Assembly: GCF_002160525.1 (NCBI RefSeq)
Contig: NZ_NFKT01000001.1
Span: 1-64,000 of the forward strand
Direction: 5' to 3'
DNA from: Lachnoclostridium sp. An169
GTDB lineage: Bacteria; Bacillota; Clostridia; Lachnospirales; Lachnospiraceae
Length of the DNA: 64,000 nt
In this document: in pieces, positions 1 through 8,866 of the stretch
Layout: each line of letters opens with the position of its first letter
How positions within the stretch are numbered: position 1 is the first letter of the stretch
Notes under the pieces: generated by a model
What the model was told of the DNA's origin: nothing
Database searches by the model: none
What the model saw: the letters and a program-made list of their open reading frames with translations, nothing else
Program-made: the position numbers and the translations under genes

Positions 1-2
1 CA

Positions 3-368
3 TGGCTTGCTTTCCTCAGTGTGGACGAACCGGAAGTGATTGTAAAGCTGATCGGGGAGTATCCGCAGTTTAAGAAATATTATGAGGAAATCTATACACT
101 GTGCCGGAATATGGAGAAGGTGATGAATATGTTTTCCAAGGAACTGCAGGAACTGGACCGGAATACCGTACAGTATATGATCGATGAGATGCAGAATGAG
201 ATTGATGCTTTAAAGTTGGAAAAGGACAGTGCGTTGGCGGAGAAGGAGGCTGTCATTTCAGAAAAGGACAGTGTGTTGGCAGAGAAGGAGGCTGCTCTCT
301 CTGAAAAAGACAGGGAGATTGCAGAATTAAAAGCACAGCTTGCCAGGCTTTCTTCTGGCGGCAATTAA
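3..368 (+). CDS. C-terminal part of an Rpn-type (PD-(D/E)XK) nuclease/transposase-like protein, 5' truncated by window
   Basis: The frame is open from the window edge, so the true start lies outside; a GTG at 21 is the first internal start but has no clear ribosome site. The visible residues (FLSVDEPEVIVKLIGEYPQF onward) resemble the C-terminal part of Rpn/PD-(D/E)XK family transposase-like proteins, which are common in Lachnospiraceae. The catalytic domain is not in view, so the name rests on the tail alone. The last 50 residues form a charged coiled coil containing two copies of a 14-residue unit (LAEKEAVISEKDSV, then LAEKEAALSEKDRE), encoded by a 42-bp tandem duplication at 231-314. Confidence 0.55.
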   Translation, partial: WLAFLSVDEPEVIVKLIGEYPQFKKYYEEIYTLCRNMEKVMNMFSKELQELDRNTVQYMIDEMQNEIDALKLEKDSALAEKEAVISEKDSVLAEKEAALSEKDREIAELKAQLARLSSGGN

Positions 369-464
369 TTCCTGCGATTGGTAAGATCAGCTGCTTTTAC
401 GATCGGGGGAAGATATTGATAAATCAGCCGGAGTAAATCCCGGCACACAGAGAAGGAAGAAAAA

Positions 465-516
465 AACGGGGAAGTGCCAGGGGAATTTTATCACCAGGTA
501 GTTCCCCGTTCTTTCT
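465..516 (+). terminator. Probable terminator hairpin after the Rpn-type gene
   Basis: The arms AACGGGGAA (465-473) and TTCCCCGTT (502-510) pair over 9 bp around a 28-nt loop, followed by a T-rich CTTTCT. It lies directly before the padR promoter. The loop is long, so this is probable rather than certain. Confidence 0.5.
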
Positions 517-518
517 GC

Positions 519-576
519 TTGACATTCTCGAATATCGAGAATATACTGAAAGTAAGAAAACTCGAATATCGAGAAT
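519..576 (+). promoter_or_regulatory. padR promoter with two palindromic operators
   Basis: The -35 TTGACA (519-524) and -10 TATACT (542-547) are separated by 17 bp. The spacer is filled by a perfect palindrome, ATTCTCGA-ATA-TCGAGAAT (524-542). A second copy, CTCGA-ATA-TCGAG with partly matching outer bases, lies at 561-573 in the transcribed leader. Their placement suggests autorepression by the PadR protein encoded just downstream; that assignment is inferred from position. Confidence 0.8.
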
Positions 577-613
577 GAACTTATACCTGTATATTCAGAA
601 GGGGGTGACGCCC

Positions 614-937
614 ATGCCAAGAGCGAAGTTTCAGACACTGACCGAGCAGATGTTCTACATTCTTCTCTGCCTGAAAGAAGAATGCTACGGGATGGATATT
701 CTGGACCGGGTGCCCGCCATGACGGAGAACCGTGTCAGCGTGGGATCGGGGACACTTTACAATCTGCTGGAGCAGTTTCTGAACGAAGGTTTTATCCGTG
801 AGACAAAAGTGGAGGGACGGCGGAGAAGCTATATCCTGACGGAGAAAGGGCGGGAGATCCTGAAGAAGGAATATGACCGTATCTGCGCCCAGGCTGTGGA
901 TTACCGCCGGATCTTTGGAGAGGAGGAGGGACAATGA
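614..937 (+). CDS. PadR family transcriptional regulator
   Basis: A 107-residue winged-helix regulator. The start at 614 (MPRAKFQTLTEQMF) follows AGAAGGGGGTG at about 8 nt; the frame extends upstream to 575, but that would read through the ribosome site. The N-terminal half is the PadR DNA-binding domain (YILLCLKEECYGMDI, then VGSGTLYNLLEQF). The wing (TKVEGRRRSYILTEKGREIL) follows. It overlaps the DUF2812 gene by 4 bp, the usual pairing in Clostridia, where the regulator controls its membrane-protein partner. The twin operators upstream fit autoregulation. The ligand is unknown. Confidence 0.9.
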   Translation: MPRAKFQTLTEQMFYILLCLKEECYGMDILDRVPAMTENRVSVGSGTLYNLLEQFLNEGFIRETKVEGRRRSYILTEKGREILKKEYDRICAQAVDYRRIFGEEEGQ

Positions 938-2340
938 GAGAGACAAAGCGAAGAATGGAGCTGTTTTCATCTTATGACCGCAGAGGGATGGAACTCCATA
1001 TGGAGCGGATGGCTGCGGAGGGATGGCTGATCGAAGAGATATCGACCTTTACATGGAAATACAGAAGGATCGAGCCGAAGAAACTGCATTTCTGTGTGAC
1101 GTTTCATCCGGATGCTTCTGAGTTTGAGCCGGAACCATCAGAGAATGAACTGGAATTTGAAGAATTCTGCAGGCATACGGGATGGGTTCTGGCGATGAAG
1201 CGGGCTTCCATGCTTGTCTTTTACAATGAGCGGGAGAATCCCACGCCCATTGAGACGGAGCCGGAAGTGGAGATCGACGCCATCCATACAGGCATGGTGA
1301 AAACGGTCCTTGTGCCGTACCTGGTTCTTGCCGTGATGGCTCTTGTGGCGGGCGGCGTCTGTCTGTTTTTCATACTGCAGAATCCAGCCGTACAACTGGC
1401 AAATGCGGGAGCAGCAGCGAGTGTGTTGGAAATGGGGGCGCTGCTTCTGCTCTGCATGGTTGAGATCGGCGGGTATTACCTGTGGCGGTTCCGTGCGCGA
1501 AGGGCAGCGGTACACGGAGAATTTCTGGAATCCGGGAGATGGGCAACCCTGTTTCAGAGGATTCTTGTTATCTTTGTTATTCTTGTATTTGCCGGAATGC
1601 TTGTCAGCCTGGCAGTACAGTCCGGATCTGCGGCGGCTCGGGTACTGCTGACGACACTCGTCTATGCAGTGGGAGCTGTACTGATCAACGGAGTGAGAAA
1701 TGCCCTGAGAAAGAGAAAAGCGTCCCCCGGAGTGAACAAAGTCGTTTCCTTCCTTGTCGGTTTCCTCTTCCTTTTCACTCTCCTTATGGTGGTCAACATC
1801 GGGATGATGGTGCTCAATGACACGGTATTTGCCGATTCCGATGAGGAGAGTTATGAATATGAGGGGAATACGTTTACTGCTTATCACGATGAACTCCCCC
1901 TGACTCTGGAGGAGCTGCTTGGTATTCCTTCAGACGGATACAGTATGCGGCGCTGGTATGAAGGATCATTTCTTGTACAGCGCTCGGAGATGTCTCAGTA
2001 CCCCAGGTTTGACGCGGAAGATTTCCGGGAAATGCCGGATATGTCCTATACGGTCACGCATATTTCCGTACCTGCACTGTATGGAATCTGCCGGGAAGAT
2101 CTCCTGAATGACGCGCAGAATACAGTCAGTGACGGAGAGGTTATTTACCGGGACTTTTATGAACCGGTGGACCCTGTGCCGTGGGGGGCAAAAGAAGCTT
2201 ACAGAAGATACCATCTGGAAAGCTATACGAATCAATATCTGCTATTCTACAGCGACCGGATCATAGAGATCCGCTTTTCCTGGGAGCCGGATGAGCAGCA
2301 GATGCAGACCGCCGCAGAAAAACTCCTGGCTGGTCAGTGA
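934..2340 (+). CDS. DUF2812 domain membrane protein
   Basis: A 468-residue protein translationally coupled to padR through an ATGA overlap. Residues 1-110 match the DUF2812 pattern (FSSYDRRGMELHMERMAAEG and W-x-Y-R). About five hydrophobic segments follow (roughly residues 125-147, 165-185, 210-228, 237-251, 270-294), then an extracytoplasmic-looking acidic C-terminal region of about 170 residues. Molecular function of the family is not established. Pairing with PadR suggests a membrane stress or efflux-related role; that is inference. Confidence 0.8.
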   Translation: MRETKRRMELFSSYDRRGMELHMERMAAEGWLIEEISTFTWKYRRIEPKKLHFCVTFHPDASEFEPEPSENELEFEEFCRHTGWVLAMKRASMLVFYNERENPTPIETEPEVEIDAIHTGMVKTVLVPYLVLAVMALVAGGVCLFFILQNPAVQLANAGAAASVLEMGALLLLCMVEIGGYYLWRFRARRAAVHGEFLESGRWATLFQRILVIFVILVFAGMLVSLAVQSGSAAARVLLTTLVYAVGAVLINGVRNALRKRKASPGVNKVVSFLVGFLFLFTLLMVVNIGMMVLNDTVFADSDEESYEYEGNTFTAYHDELPLTLEELLGIPSDGYSMRRWYEGSFLVQRSEMSQYPRFDAEDFREMPDMSYTVTHISVPALYGICREDLLNDAQNTVSDGEVIYRDFYEPVDPVPWGAKEAYRRYHLESYTNQYLLFYSDRIIEIRFSWEPDEQQMQTAAEKLLAGQ

Positions 2341-2402
2341 AGCTCTCTGTACAGGGAAAATTTCCATTCGGAACCCTCTGCCTGTAATTAAAAATCCTCT
2401 GC

Positions 2403-2431
2403 TTGTATCAGAGGGAAACATTCGCTATAAT
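2403..2431 (+). promoter_or_regulatory. Promoter for the M50-like peptidase gene
   Basis: TTGTAT (2403-2408) and TATAAT (2426-2431) are separated by 17 bp. The -35 overlaps a small hairpin, CCTCTG/CAGAGG (2395-2414), just after the DUF2812 gene. Confidence 0.6.
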
Positions 2432-2464
2432 GGGAAAAGAACATAAAAGCAGGGGGACAGAATT

Positions 2465-3664
2465 TTGAAAGAGAAGATTGTCGGAGTGATCATGTTTATC
2501 CTGTTTCTCGCCGCAGGCGGCGCGGGCGGGTATGCGCTTGCCGCCTGGGCTGACCGGGTGGAACTGGATGCCGGGGAGTTTGTGTTTTATGCGGCGTTTC
2601 TGCTTGTCAGTATTTATATTGCATATTTTATCCAGACTATTCTCCATGAGGGAGGACATCTGATCTTCGGACTGCTGAGCGGCTATACATTCTGCTCTTT
2701 CCGCATCGGAAGTTTTCTGTGGATGAGAGAAAATGGCAGGATTGTCCGGAAACGTTACGCCCTGGCGGGTACGGGAGGACAGTGTCTGATGGCGCCGCCG
2801 GATATGCAGGACGGGAAGGTTCTCTATGTGCTCTACAACCTGGGCGGAGTCCTGGTCAATCTGATTACCGGTGCATTCTTTCTGGCAGCTGCTCTGCTTT
2901 TAAGCGGTGCTGTTCTGCCGCAGATCTTTTTTGGATGCCTTGCTGTACTGGGATTTCTGGCCGCACTGACAAACGGGATTCCCATGAAAGCAGCACTTAT
3001 AAATAACGACGGACAGAATATCGTGGATATCGGAAAAAGCCGGGAAGCCATGAATTCTTTCTGGGTTATGATGAAGATCGGAGAATTGCAGACAAAAGGC
3101 ATGATGCTCAGGGAGATGCCGGAAGAATGGTTCCGGGTTCCGGATGAAAATGAGACGGGAAATCCGATCACTGTCTCACGGGCGATTTTCGTGGAAAACA
3201 GACTGGTGGAGGAACGCCGTTTTGAGGAGGCTTCCAGACTTTGTGACAGGCTTCTTTCCATGGAGTCGGCGGCAATAATCGGCGTATACCGGACGGTTCT
3301 GGTCTGCGACAGGATTTATTTCGAGCTGATTGGAACACAGGATGAAGCTGTGCTGTCGCAGTGGACAGAGAAGAGACATCAGAAAATGCTCAGGCAGATG
3401 AAAAATAATCTTACGGTGCTCCGGACAGAGTACGCCTGGACGCTGCTTTACAGGGGTGGGAACGGAGCCGGTAAAGAAGCAGAAACCGGAAAAGGAACGG
3501 AGCAGGCTCTAAAGCTCCGTACCCGGTTTGAAAAGTGTGCGGCTTCTTACCCTTATCCTGCGGATGCGGCAAATGAACGGGCACTGATGGAGCTGGCGGA
3601 GAAACGCTGTGAGGAACGGAAGACAAAGGGAGAAATATCAGGAAATCAGGAGGTGAGTGCATGA
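2465..3664 (+). CDS. Membrane-embedded zinc metallopeptidase-like protein (HEGGH, M50-like)
   Basis: A 399-residue protein from a TTG start preceded by AGGGGGACA. HEGGH at residues 61-65 lies at the end of a hydrophobic helix, the HExxH zinc motif as seen in site-2-protease-like enzymes. Three or more further hydrophobic segments follow, including YNLGGVLVNLITGAFFL. An NxxPxxPLDG-type second motif is not obvious; the segment LTNGIPMKAALINNDGQNI may be its counterpart. The C-terminal 200 residues are soluble, helical and acidic. It overlaps the next gene by 4 bp. Substrate unknown; the family assignment is moderate. Confidence 0.65.
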   Translation: MKEKIVGVIMFILFLAAGGAGGYALAAWADRVELDAGEFVFYAAFLLVSIYIAYFIQTILHEGGHLIFGLLSGYTFCSFRIGSFLWMRENGRIVRKRYALAGTGGQCLMAPPDMQDGKVLYVLYNLGGVLVNLITGAFFLAAALLLSGAVLPQIFFGCLAVLGFLAALTNGIPMKAALINNDGQNIVDIGKSREAMNSFWVMMKIGELQTKGMMLREMPEEWFRVPDENETGNPITVSRAIFVENRLVEERRFEEASRLCDRLLSMESAAIIGVYRTVLVCDRIYFELIGTQDEAVLSQWTEKRHQKMLRQMKNNLTVLRTEYAWTLLYRGGNGAGKEAETGKGTEQALKLRTRFEKCAASYPYPADAANERALMELAEKRCEERKTKGEISGNQEVSA

Positions 3665-5313
3665 GAAAGGTTGTCCTTTATATTGCCATGAGTCTTGACG
3701 GCTGTATCGCAGATACAGACGGAGGCGTGGACTGGCTGAACAGCACGGCGGATGTCCCCGGGAATGAGAAGGAAGAATCCTCATACGATGCGTTCATCCG
3801 GGACGTGGACACCGTCATCATGGGGTGGAACACTTATCACCAGATCGTGACGGAACTCTCTCCCGACCGGTGGGTATATGAGGGGATTCCCTGCTATGTA
3901 CTCACCCACAGAGAGATGGAGGATACAGAGGAAATCACATTTATCGATACGCCGGTATGTGATCTTGTAAAAATTCTGCGCAGGGAAGAAGGGAAAAATA
4001 TCTGGATCTGCGGGGGCGCGCAGGTGGCGGAGGCTCTGATGCACGAAGATCTGATCGACCGCTACCAGATCACCGTTGCCCCGGTGATTCTCGGGGAAGG
4101 AATCCGTCTTTTCCCGGAACTTCCCGGGGAGAAGCACCTCAGGCTTACAGATGTCAGGCAGTACGGCGGTTTTGCGGAACTGACCTTTGAGCGCCGGGAG
4201 GAGTGGAACGTGTATTACGGCGAGAGCTTCTGGACAGAAGGAATCGGAAAAAGACCGGGCAGGGAGCGGAAGATCAACCGGGATTTTGAATGGGAAGGCG
4301 ATACATTCCGTCTGCTCTCCCTGTATGTCTGCGACGAGGGACTGGTTCTTGACCTCTGCAAAAAAGTGGAACAGGAGCAGATCGAGGCATACGAAAAGAA
4401 ATGGCGGGAAATGCTGAACCATCCCGGGGATATGACGGAATCGGAGTTGGATCGGTGCATGGCAGAGAGCCCCATGGACCTGAAATGCCGGATACGGCTG
4501 AAAGCTGACGGGGAGGAACTGATGTCCGCAGAGGTCCGGGGAATGGGATGGAGACCGGACAATCCGGAACAGTCCGACCGGGAGGCGGAGGACTTCCTGA
4601 AGCACTATGATCTGGATGCGGAACAGTACTGGACTATGGAACGGCACAGCTTTTCCTGGATAAAATCCCGCGGAAGAGAAGCAGTTGGAGAAAACTATCC
4701 GAAAAAACTGGATCTTCATTTCCAGGCGGTTCCGGAAAGCGTGACCGCAGCGGAGTTTGAAATATGGGAAACCGGGCAGAAGATACCGTTTACCCATCCG
4801 GAAACGGGAAAGAAACATGTGATGCAGATCTGCTACCGGGAGCAGAGAAATATGGCGGAAGAGCTGTCCCGGGCGGAGGACGAAGCGGGAAAAATGTGGG
4901 AGGACTACCGGATGCCCCAGTGGTATGAGGTGATCGGCTATACCATGACGCCGGACCTTCCGGAATCATCTTATACGATCCGCTGCCGGGTGCAGGGGGA
5001 ACAGCCGGTTCCTGTCAGAAAGAAATCTGCGGCAGATGCGGAGAAATATACAGGGATGGCTGCAACGACTTATAACGGTACAGATGACCCGGATGCGGGA
5101 ACGGCAGCAGGGACAGACATGCAGATCATCGGCGGTGCTTCCGGTCCCACGGCTATTTTTATGGCAGGAAAGATCAGGGATAAAGAATGTACACAGCCGG
5201 AAGTCCACGAGGCCTTTTCCGCGGCTTTCTTTGAACCGGCAGTGGTAAAGGAGTGGGAGATTGTTTTTCAGGTAAGGAAGAAGGAGGAATTTCATGTGCT
5301 TTACACATTTTGA
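3661..5313 (+). CDS. Fusion: dihydrofolate-reductase-like (RibD_C) domain plus uncharacterised domain with an [12 protein letters not shown] motif
   Basis: 550 residues. Residues 1-180 are a dihydrofolate reductase-like/RibD C-terminal-like domain ([42 protein letters not shown]). Residues 185-550 look like a separate protein beginning [11 protein letters not shown]. At the junction a GGAGGAGGAG stretch lies 6 nt before an in-frame GTG at 4213, so the second part could start independently. Near its end, [12 protein letters not shown] (residues 489-500) closely resembles the conserved IIGGADGPTAIF of Na+-translocating decarboxylase beta subunits, but nothing else in this soluble sequence looks like that membrane subunit. 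Function of the second part is unknown. Confidence 0.7.
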   Translation: MRKVVLYIAMSLDGCIADTDGGVDWLNSTADVPGNEKEESSYDAFIRDVDTVIMGWNTYHQIVTELSPDRWVYEGIPCYVLTHREMEDTEEITFIDTPVCDLVKILRREEGKNIWICGGAQVAEALMHEDLIDRYQITVAPVILGEGIRLFPELPGEKHLRLTDVRQYGGFAELTFERREEWNVYYGESFWTEGIGKRPGRERKINRDFEWEGDTFRLLSLYVCDEGLVLDLCKKVEQEQIEAYEKKWREMLNHPGDMTESELDRCMAESPMDLKCRIRLKADGEELMSAEVRGMGWRPDNPEQSDREAEDFLKHYDLDAEQYWTMERHSFSWIKSRGREAVGENYPKKLDLHFQAVPESVTAAEFEIWETGQKIPFTHPETGKKHVMQICYREQRNMAEELSRAEDEAGKMWEDYRMPQWYEVIGYTMTPDLPESSYTIRCRVQGEQPVPVRKKSAADAEKYTGMAATTYNGTDDPDAGTAAGTDMQIIGGASGPTAIFMAGKIRDKECTQPEVHEAFSAAFFEPAVVKEWEIVFQVRKKEEFHVLYTF

Positions 5314-5812
5314 CGAGAACGGCAGGGCGGTCATGGTGGATGTGACGGATAAGCAGGACACCGTGCGCCAGGCTGAGGCGGCGGGCACGATCTTTGTCAG
5401 CCGGGAAGTATTCCGGGCAGTCCGGGAGGGCACTGTGGCAAAAGGCGATGTGCTGGGCGTGGCGGCGACAGCGGGGATCATGGCGGCAAAGAGGACGTTT
5501 GAACTGATTCCCATGTGCCATATCCTGCCCATCACCAACTGCCGGGTGAATTTTGACCTGGACGAGAAAGAATGTGCCATCCGCTGCAGATGCACGGTGA
5601 AAGTCACGGGAAAGACAGGCGTGGAAATGGAGGCGCTCACCGGTGTCAGCACAGCTCTTCTGACGGTCTACGACATGTGCAAAGCCATGGATAAGACCAT
5701 GGAGATCGGAGAGATCTATCTTGTGCAGAAGAGCGGCGGAAAGAGCGGCGATGTCCGGAACGACCGCCCGGGTACGAGAGAGGAAACCGGAAGAAAGAAG
5801 GTGCGGCAATAA
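5294..5812 (+). CDS. moaC: Cyclic pyranopterin monophosphate synthase MoaC
   Basis: A 172-residue MoaC, which converts 3',8-cyclo-dihydro-GTP to cyclic pyranopterin monophosphate in molybdopterin synthesis, working after MoaA. The conserved core is present: [28 protein letters not shown] and the [20 protein letters not shown] block. The ATG at 5294 follows AAGGAGGAATTTC. It overlaps the preceding gene by 20 bp and the next by 1 bp, so it lies inside an operon. The last 20 residues form a basic tail beyond the usual domain end. Confidence 0.95.
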   Translation: MCFTHFDENGRAVMVDVTDKQDTVRQAEAAGTIFVSREVFRAVREGTVAKGDVLGVAATAGIMAAKRTFELIPMCHILPITNCRVNFDLDEKECAIRCRCTVKVTGKTGVEMEALTGVSTALLTVYDMCKAMDKTMEIGEIYLVQKSGGKSGDVRNDRPGTREETGRKKVRQ

Positions 5813-6315
5813 TGGAAACGGGAAAATGGCGGGCTGCTGTAGTGACACTCAGCGACAAGGGATACCGGGGAGAGCGTGAGGACAAAAGCGGACCTTTGGT
5901 CCGGGAACTGCTCGCACAGGCGGGATATTCGGTGGAAAAGGAAGTGCTTCTTCCGGATGAACAGAAAGAGATTGAAGACTGCCTGCGCCGCCTGTGTGAT
6001 GAGGATGGATTTGATCTGGTGGTCACAACCGGCGGCACCGGATTTGCGCCCCGGGACTGTACGCCGGAGGCGACTCTCGCCGTTGCCACAAGAAATGCGC
6101 CCGGCATTGCGGAGGCCATGCGCCTGGCATCTCTGAAGGTTACGCCGCGGGCGATGTTAAGCCGGGGCGCTTCGGTGATCCGGGGCGCGTCACTGATTAT
6201 CAATCTTCCGGGAAGCCCGAAAGGGGCGAAAGAAAATCTGGAAGCGGTCCTGCCTTCCCTGGATCACGGCCTGGCGATCCTCACCGGAAATGCAGGCGAG
6301 TGCGCGAGACCCTGA
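5812..6315 (+). CDS. MogA/MoaB family molybdopterin adenylyltransferase-like protein
   Basis: 167 residues. The MoCF-binding fold is clear: VVTLSDKGYRGEREDKSGP near the start, TTGGTGFAPRDCTPEAT at about residues 70-86, and LIINLPGSPKGAKENL near the end. Proteins of this family adenylate molybdopterin before metal insertion. The start overlaps the moaC stop (TAATG), indicating coupled translation. No moeA-type metal-insertion gene is visible in this cluster. Confidence 0.92.
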   Translation: METGKWRAAVVTLSDKGYRGEREDKSGPLVRELLAQAGYSVEKEVLLPDEQKEIEDCLRRLCDEDGFDLVVTTGGTGFAPRDCTPEATLAVATRNAPGIAEAMRLASLKVTPRAMLSRGASVIRGASLIINLPGSPKGAKENLEAVLPSLDHGLAILTGNAGECARP

Positions 6316-6367
6316 CGGACGATGGAAAAAGGAATGCAGGTGCGGTGCGGGAAAGGATGAGCAGAAG

Positions 6368-7363
6368 ATGAAAGACCAGTATGGCAGGAAAATTGAATAC
6401 ATGAGGGTATCTGTCACAGACCGGTGCAATCTGCGCTGCATCTACTGCATGCCGGAAACGGGGATCTGCTGCGTGAGCCATGAGGAGATCCTGCGTTTTG
6501 ACGAGATTGAGAGAGTCTGCCGGATTGCAGCGGGGCTTGGGATCTCGAGGATTAAGCTGACCGGAGGCGAACCCCTGGTGCGCAGAGGACTGCCGTCACT
6601 TCTGGGAATGCTGAAAAAGATTCCCGGAATCGAACAGGTGACGCTGACCACCAACGGCATCCTCCTGAAGGAGCATATGGCGGAACTGGCGGCGAACGGA
6701 CTGGATGCCGTCAATATCAGTATTGACACACTGGATGAAGAGAAGTACAGGAGAGTGACACGGGGCGGGGATCTGCGGAGAGCTCTTGAGGGGCTGGAGG
6801 CGGCGCTTGCCTGTCCCGGTCTGCGGGTGAAGATCAACTGCGTCCCCCTTGCGGACGCCGATCCTTCCGACTGGATCAGTCTGGCAGAACTTGCGGAAAA
6901 ACGCTCTGTTGACGTGCGGTTTATCGAGATGATGCCTGTCGGGCTGGGACGGCAGTTCGCGGGAACAGAAAGAGGGCAGATCATTGACACTCTGGAAGGA
7001 AAATTCGGGGCGGCTCGGATATACCGGGGAGAGCGGCCGGGCAACGGGCCGGCAGAATATCTGACATTTCCGGGCTTTGCGGGGAAAATCGGGTTTATCA
7101 GCGCCATGACGCACAAGTTCTGCAGTACCTGCAACCGGATACGTCTGACGCCGGAAGGATATTTAAAGGCATGCCTGCAGTACGATACCGGCGCGGATCT
7201 GCGCAAAATGCTGCGGGGAGGATCCACGGATGAAGAGCTGCGAAGTGTGATGGAGAAAGTGATATACGAAAAGCCGGCGTGCCATCATTTTGAAGAACAG
7301 GGGAGGGAAGAAGAGGAAGACTCCCATATTGAGAAAAAAGAGATGGCAAGGATCGGCGGATGA
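6368..7363 (+). CDS. moaA: GTP 3',8-cyclase MoaA (radical SAM)
   Basis: A 331-residue radical SAM enzyme catalysing the first step of molybdopterin synthesis from GTP. The ATG at 6368 (MKDQYGRKIEYMRVSVTDRC) is preferred over upstream in-frame starts because AAAGGATGA lies ahead of it and the family begins here. CNLRCIYC at residues 20-27 binds the SAM cluster. TGGEPLVR follows, and the second cluster ligands appear as CSTCNRIRLTPEGYLKAC. The usual C-terminal GG is replaced by a charged tail ending ARIGG. It forms one operon with moaC and mogA. Confidence 0.95.
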   Translation: MKDQYGRKIEYMRVSVTDRCNLRCIYCMPETGICCVSHEEILRFDEIERVCRIAAGLGISRIKLTGGEPLVRRGLPSLLGMLKKIPGIEQVTLTTNGILLKEHMAELAANGLDAVNISIDTLDEEKYRRVTRGGDLRRALEGLEAALACPGLRVKINCVPLADADPSDWISLAELAEKRSVDVRFIEMMPVGLGRQFAGTERGQIIDTLEGKFGAARIYRGERPGNGPAEYLTFPGFAGKIGFISAMTHKFCSTCNRIRLTPEGYLKACLQYDTGADLRKMLRGGSTDEELRSVMEKVIYEKPACHHFEEQGREEEEDSHIEKKEMARIGG

Positions 7364-7381
7364 CATGGAGGTAATATCAGT

Positions 7382-7822
7382 ATGGGAAAGGTAATCGCAG
7401 TCTGCACAAGCCTGGAGAAGGGTACGCAGAAGACGAACATCGGCGAAGGAAATTTTATCGAGGATTACGGGATCGAGGGAGATGCCCATGCGGGAAAATG
7501 GCACCGCCAGGTCAGCCTCCTCTCCTATGATAAAATCGAAGAGTTCCGGAAAAAAGGGGCGGAAGTGGCGGATGGTGCCTTCGGAGAGAATCTTGCAGTG
7601 GCGGGCATTGACTTCCGGACCCTGCCGGTGGGAACAAGGCTTCGCTGCAATGATGTGGTCCTGGAGATCACCCAGATCGGCAAGGAGTGCCATCACGGGT
7701 GCCAGATTTTTCAGAAGATGGGAGACTGCATCATGCCCAGGGAGGGCGTGTTTGCCCGGGTGATCCATGGAGGCAAAATCTGCGTCGGCGACGAGATGGA
7801 GACTGTTCCGGCTCAGGAGTGA
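7382..7822 (+). CDS. MOSC domain protein
   Basis: A 146-residue stand-alone MOSC domain: IEDYGIEGDAHAGKWHRQVSLLS near the N-terminus, FGENLAVAGIDF in the middle, and a conserved Cys in ITQIGKECHHGC. MOSC proteins handle sulfurated molybdenum cofactor. In Clostridia this short form usually accompanies moa/mog genes, as here, 18 bp after moaA with a GGAGG site. The precise reaction is unknown. Confidence 0.9.
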   Translation: MGKVIAVCTSLEKGTQKTNIGEGNFIEDYGIEGDAHAGKWHRQVSLLSYDKIEEFRKKGAEVADGAFGENLAVAGIDFRTLPVGTRLRCNDVVLEITQIGKECHHGCQIFQKMGDCIMPREGVFARVIHGGKICVGDEMETVPAQE

Positions 7823-7890
7823 AAGAAACCGCAGAGGCAGAGAAGTATGAGAATTTCTCTTGCAAGAATCACGGATTCGTTATATCCTAG

Positions 7891-7945
7891 GATGGTAGCA
7901 CATGAGGTGCCATCAAAATAACAGCCCTGTACCGCGTGCGGGGCT
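7891..7945 (+). other. Two leader hairpins ahead of the GH25 lipoprotein gene
   Basis: Hairpin 1: GATG-GTA-GCAC pairs with GTGC-CATC (7891-7914). Hairpin 2: AGCCC (7922-7926) pairs with GGGCT (7941-7945). There is no T-run, so they are not a standard terminator. They do not match any riboswitch consensus I can recall. They may simply be a structured 5' leader. Confidence 0.35.
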
Positions 7946-7960
7946 GGCGGCGGAGTATTT

Positions 7961-8866
7961 ATGAAAAAAAGCAAGATTTTGTCCCTGATCCTGGGATGCG
8001 CCCTGCTGACAACTGCCTGTCAGGTCAGAGGCGGAGAAAATGCCGGGGAAGACACAGGCGATGTATCAGGGATTACGATAGAAGAGAAGGACGGAACCAG
8101 GTATTTCCATTTTCAGGATGTGGAGGAGAATGAATACGAAGCAGAGCTTCTTGAGACGGTTCCGGAATGCACTTATAATTTTGAATATCTTTTCACTGAT
8201 GATGAGACAGGATACAAGTCCTTTGCGGATGCCGAAGACGGCGTCACGGCAGAAATGGGAATTGATGTCTCGGAGTTTCAGGGCGAGGAGATCGACTGGA
8301 AACAGGTGAAAAAGGCGGGTGTGGAATTTGTCATTGTCCGTCTGGGCTACCGTGCTTACGGGGAGAGCGGCGATCTGGTGCTGGACGCCATGTTTGAACG
8401 GAATGTTCAGGGAGCGCTGGATGCCGGGCTGGATGTGGGGGTCTATTTCTTCTCCCAGGCGATTACGGCGTCGGAGGCTGTCGAGGAGGCGGAGTATGTA
8501 CTGGGACATATCCGTCCCTATGACATTGACGGCCCGGTTGTATATGATACGGAGGATATCAAATGGGATACCGCCCGCACCGATGAGAATACGGACACCG
8601 ACTTCACCAATTTCTGCAAGGTTTTCTGTGATATCATTGAGAGCGAGGGGTACGACTCCATGATCTATGCCAATCTCCCGTGGATGGCATTTACGCTGAA
8701 GATGGACCAGCTTGCCGGGTATGATTTCTGGTATGCGGACTATCACGAACTGCCCCAGTGCCCTTATGATTATAAGATCTGGCAGTACAGCGAGAACGGG
8801 AAAGTCCCGGGAATAAAGGGCAATGTGGATTTGAATCTATGGTTTCAGGAGGATGAGAAAGAATGA
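7961..8866 (+). CDS. GH25 family lysozyme-like lipoprotein
   Basis: 301 residues with a lipoprotein signal peptide; the lipobox LTTAC puts the lipidated Cys at 20. A linker of about 75 residues leads to a GH25 (Lys-type muramidase) domain: MGIDVSEFQGEEIDW, FVIVRLGYRAYG, GVYFFSQAIT, and the DTED catalytic acidic cluster in GPVVYDTEDI. The end IKGNVDLNLW is typical. It probably cleaves peptidoglycan glycan strands outside the membrane. The stop overlaps the prmA start by 4 bp. Confidence 0.92.
   Translation: MKKSKILSLILGCALLTTACQVRGGENAGEDTGDVSGITIEEKDGTRYFHFQDVEENEYEAELLETVPECTYNFEYLFTDDETGYKSFADAEDGVTAEMGIDVSEFQGEEIDWKQVKKAGVEFVIVRLGYRAYGESGDLVLDAMFERNVQGALDAGLDVGVYFFSQAITASEAVEEAEYVLGHIRPYDIDGPVVYDTEDIKWDTARTDENTDTDFTNFCKVFCDIIESEGYDSMIYANLPWMAFTLKMDQLAGYDFWYADYHELPQCPYDYKIWQYSENGKVPGIKGNVDLNLWFQEDEKE

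Noticed and set aside
5125-5160. A sodium-translocating decarboxylase beta subunit gene
   Set aside because: Only the short motif matches; there are no membrane helices.
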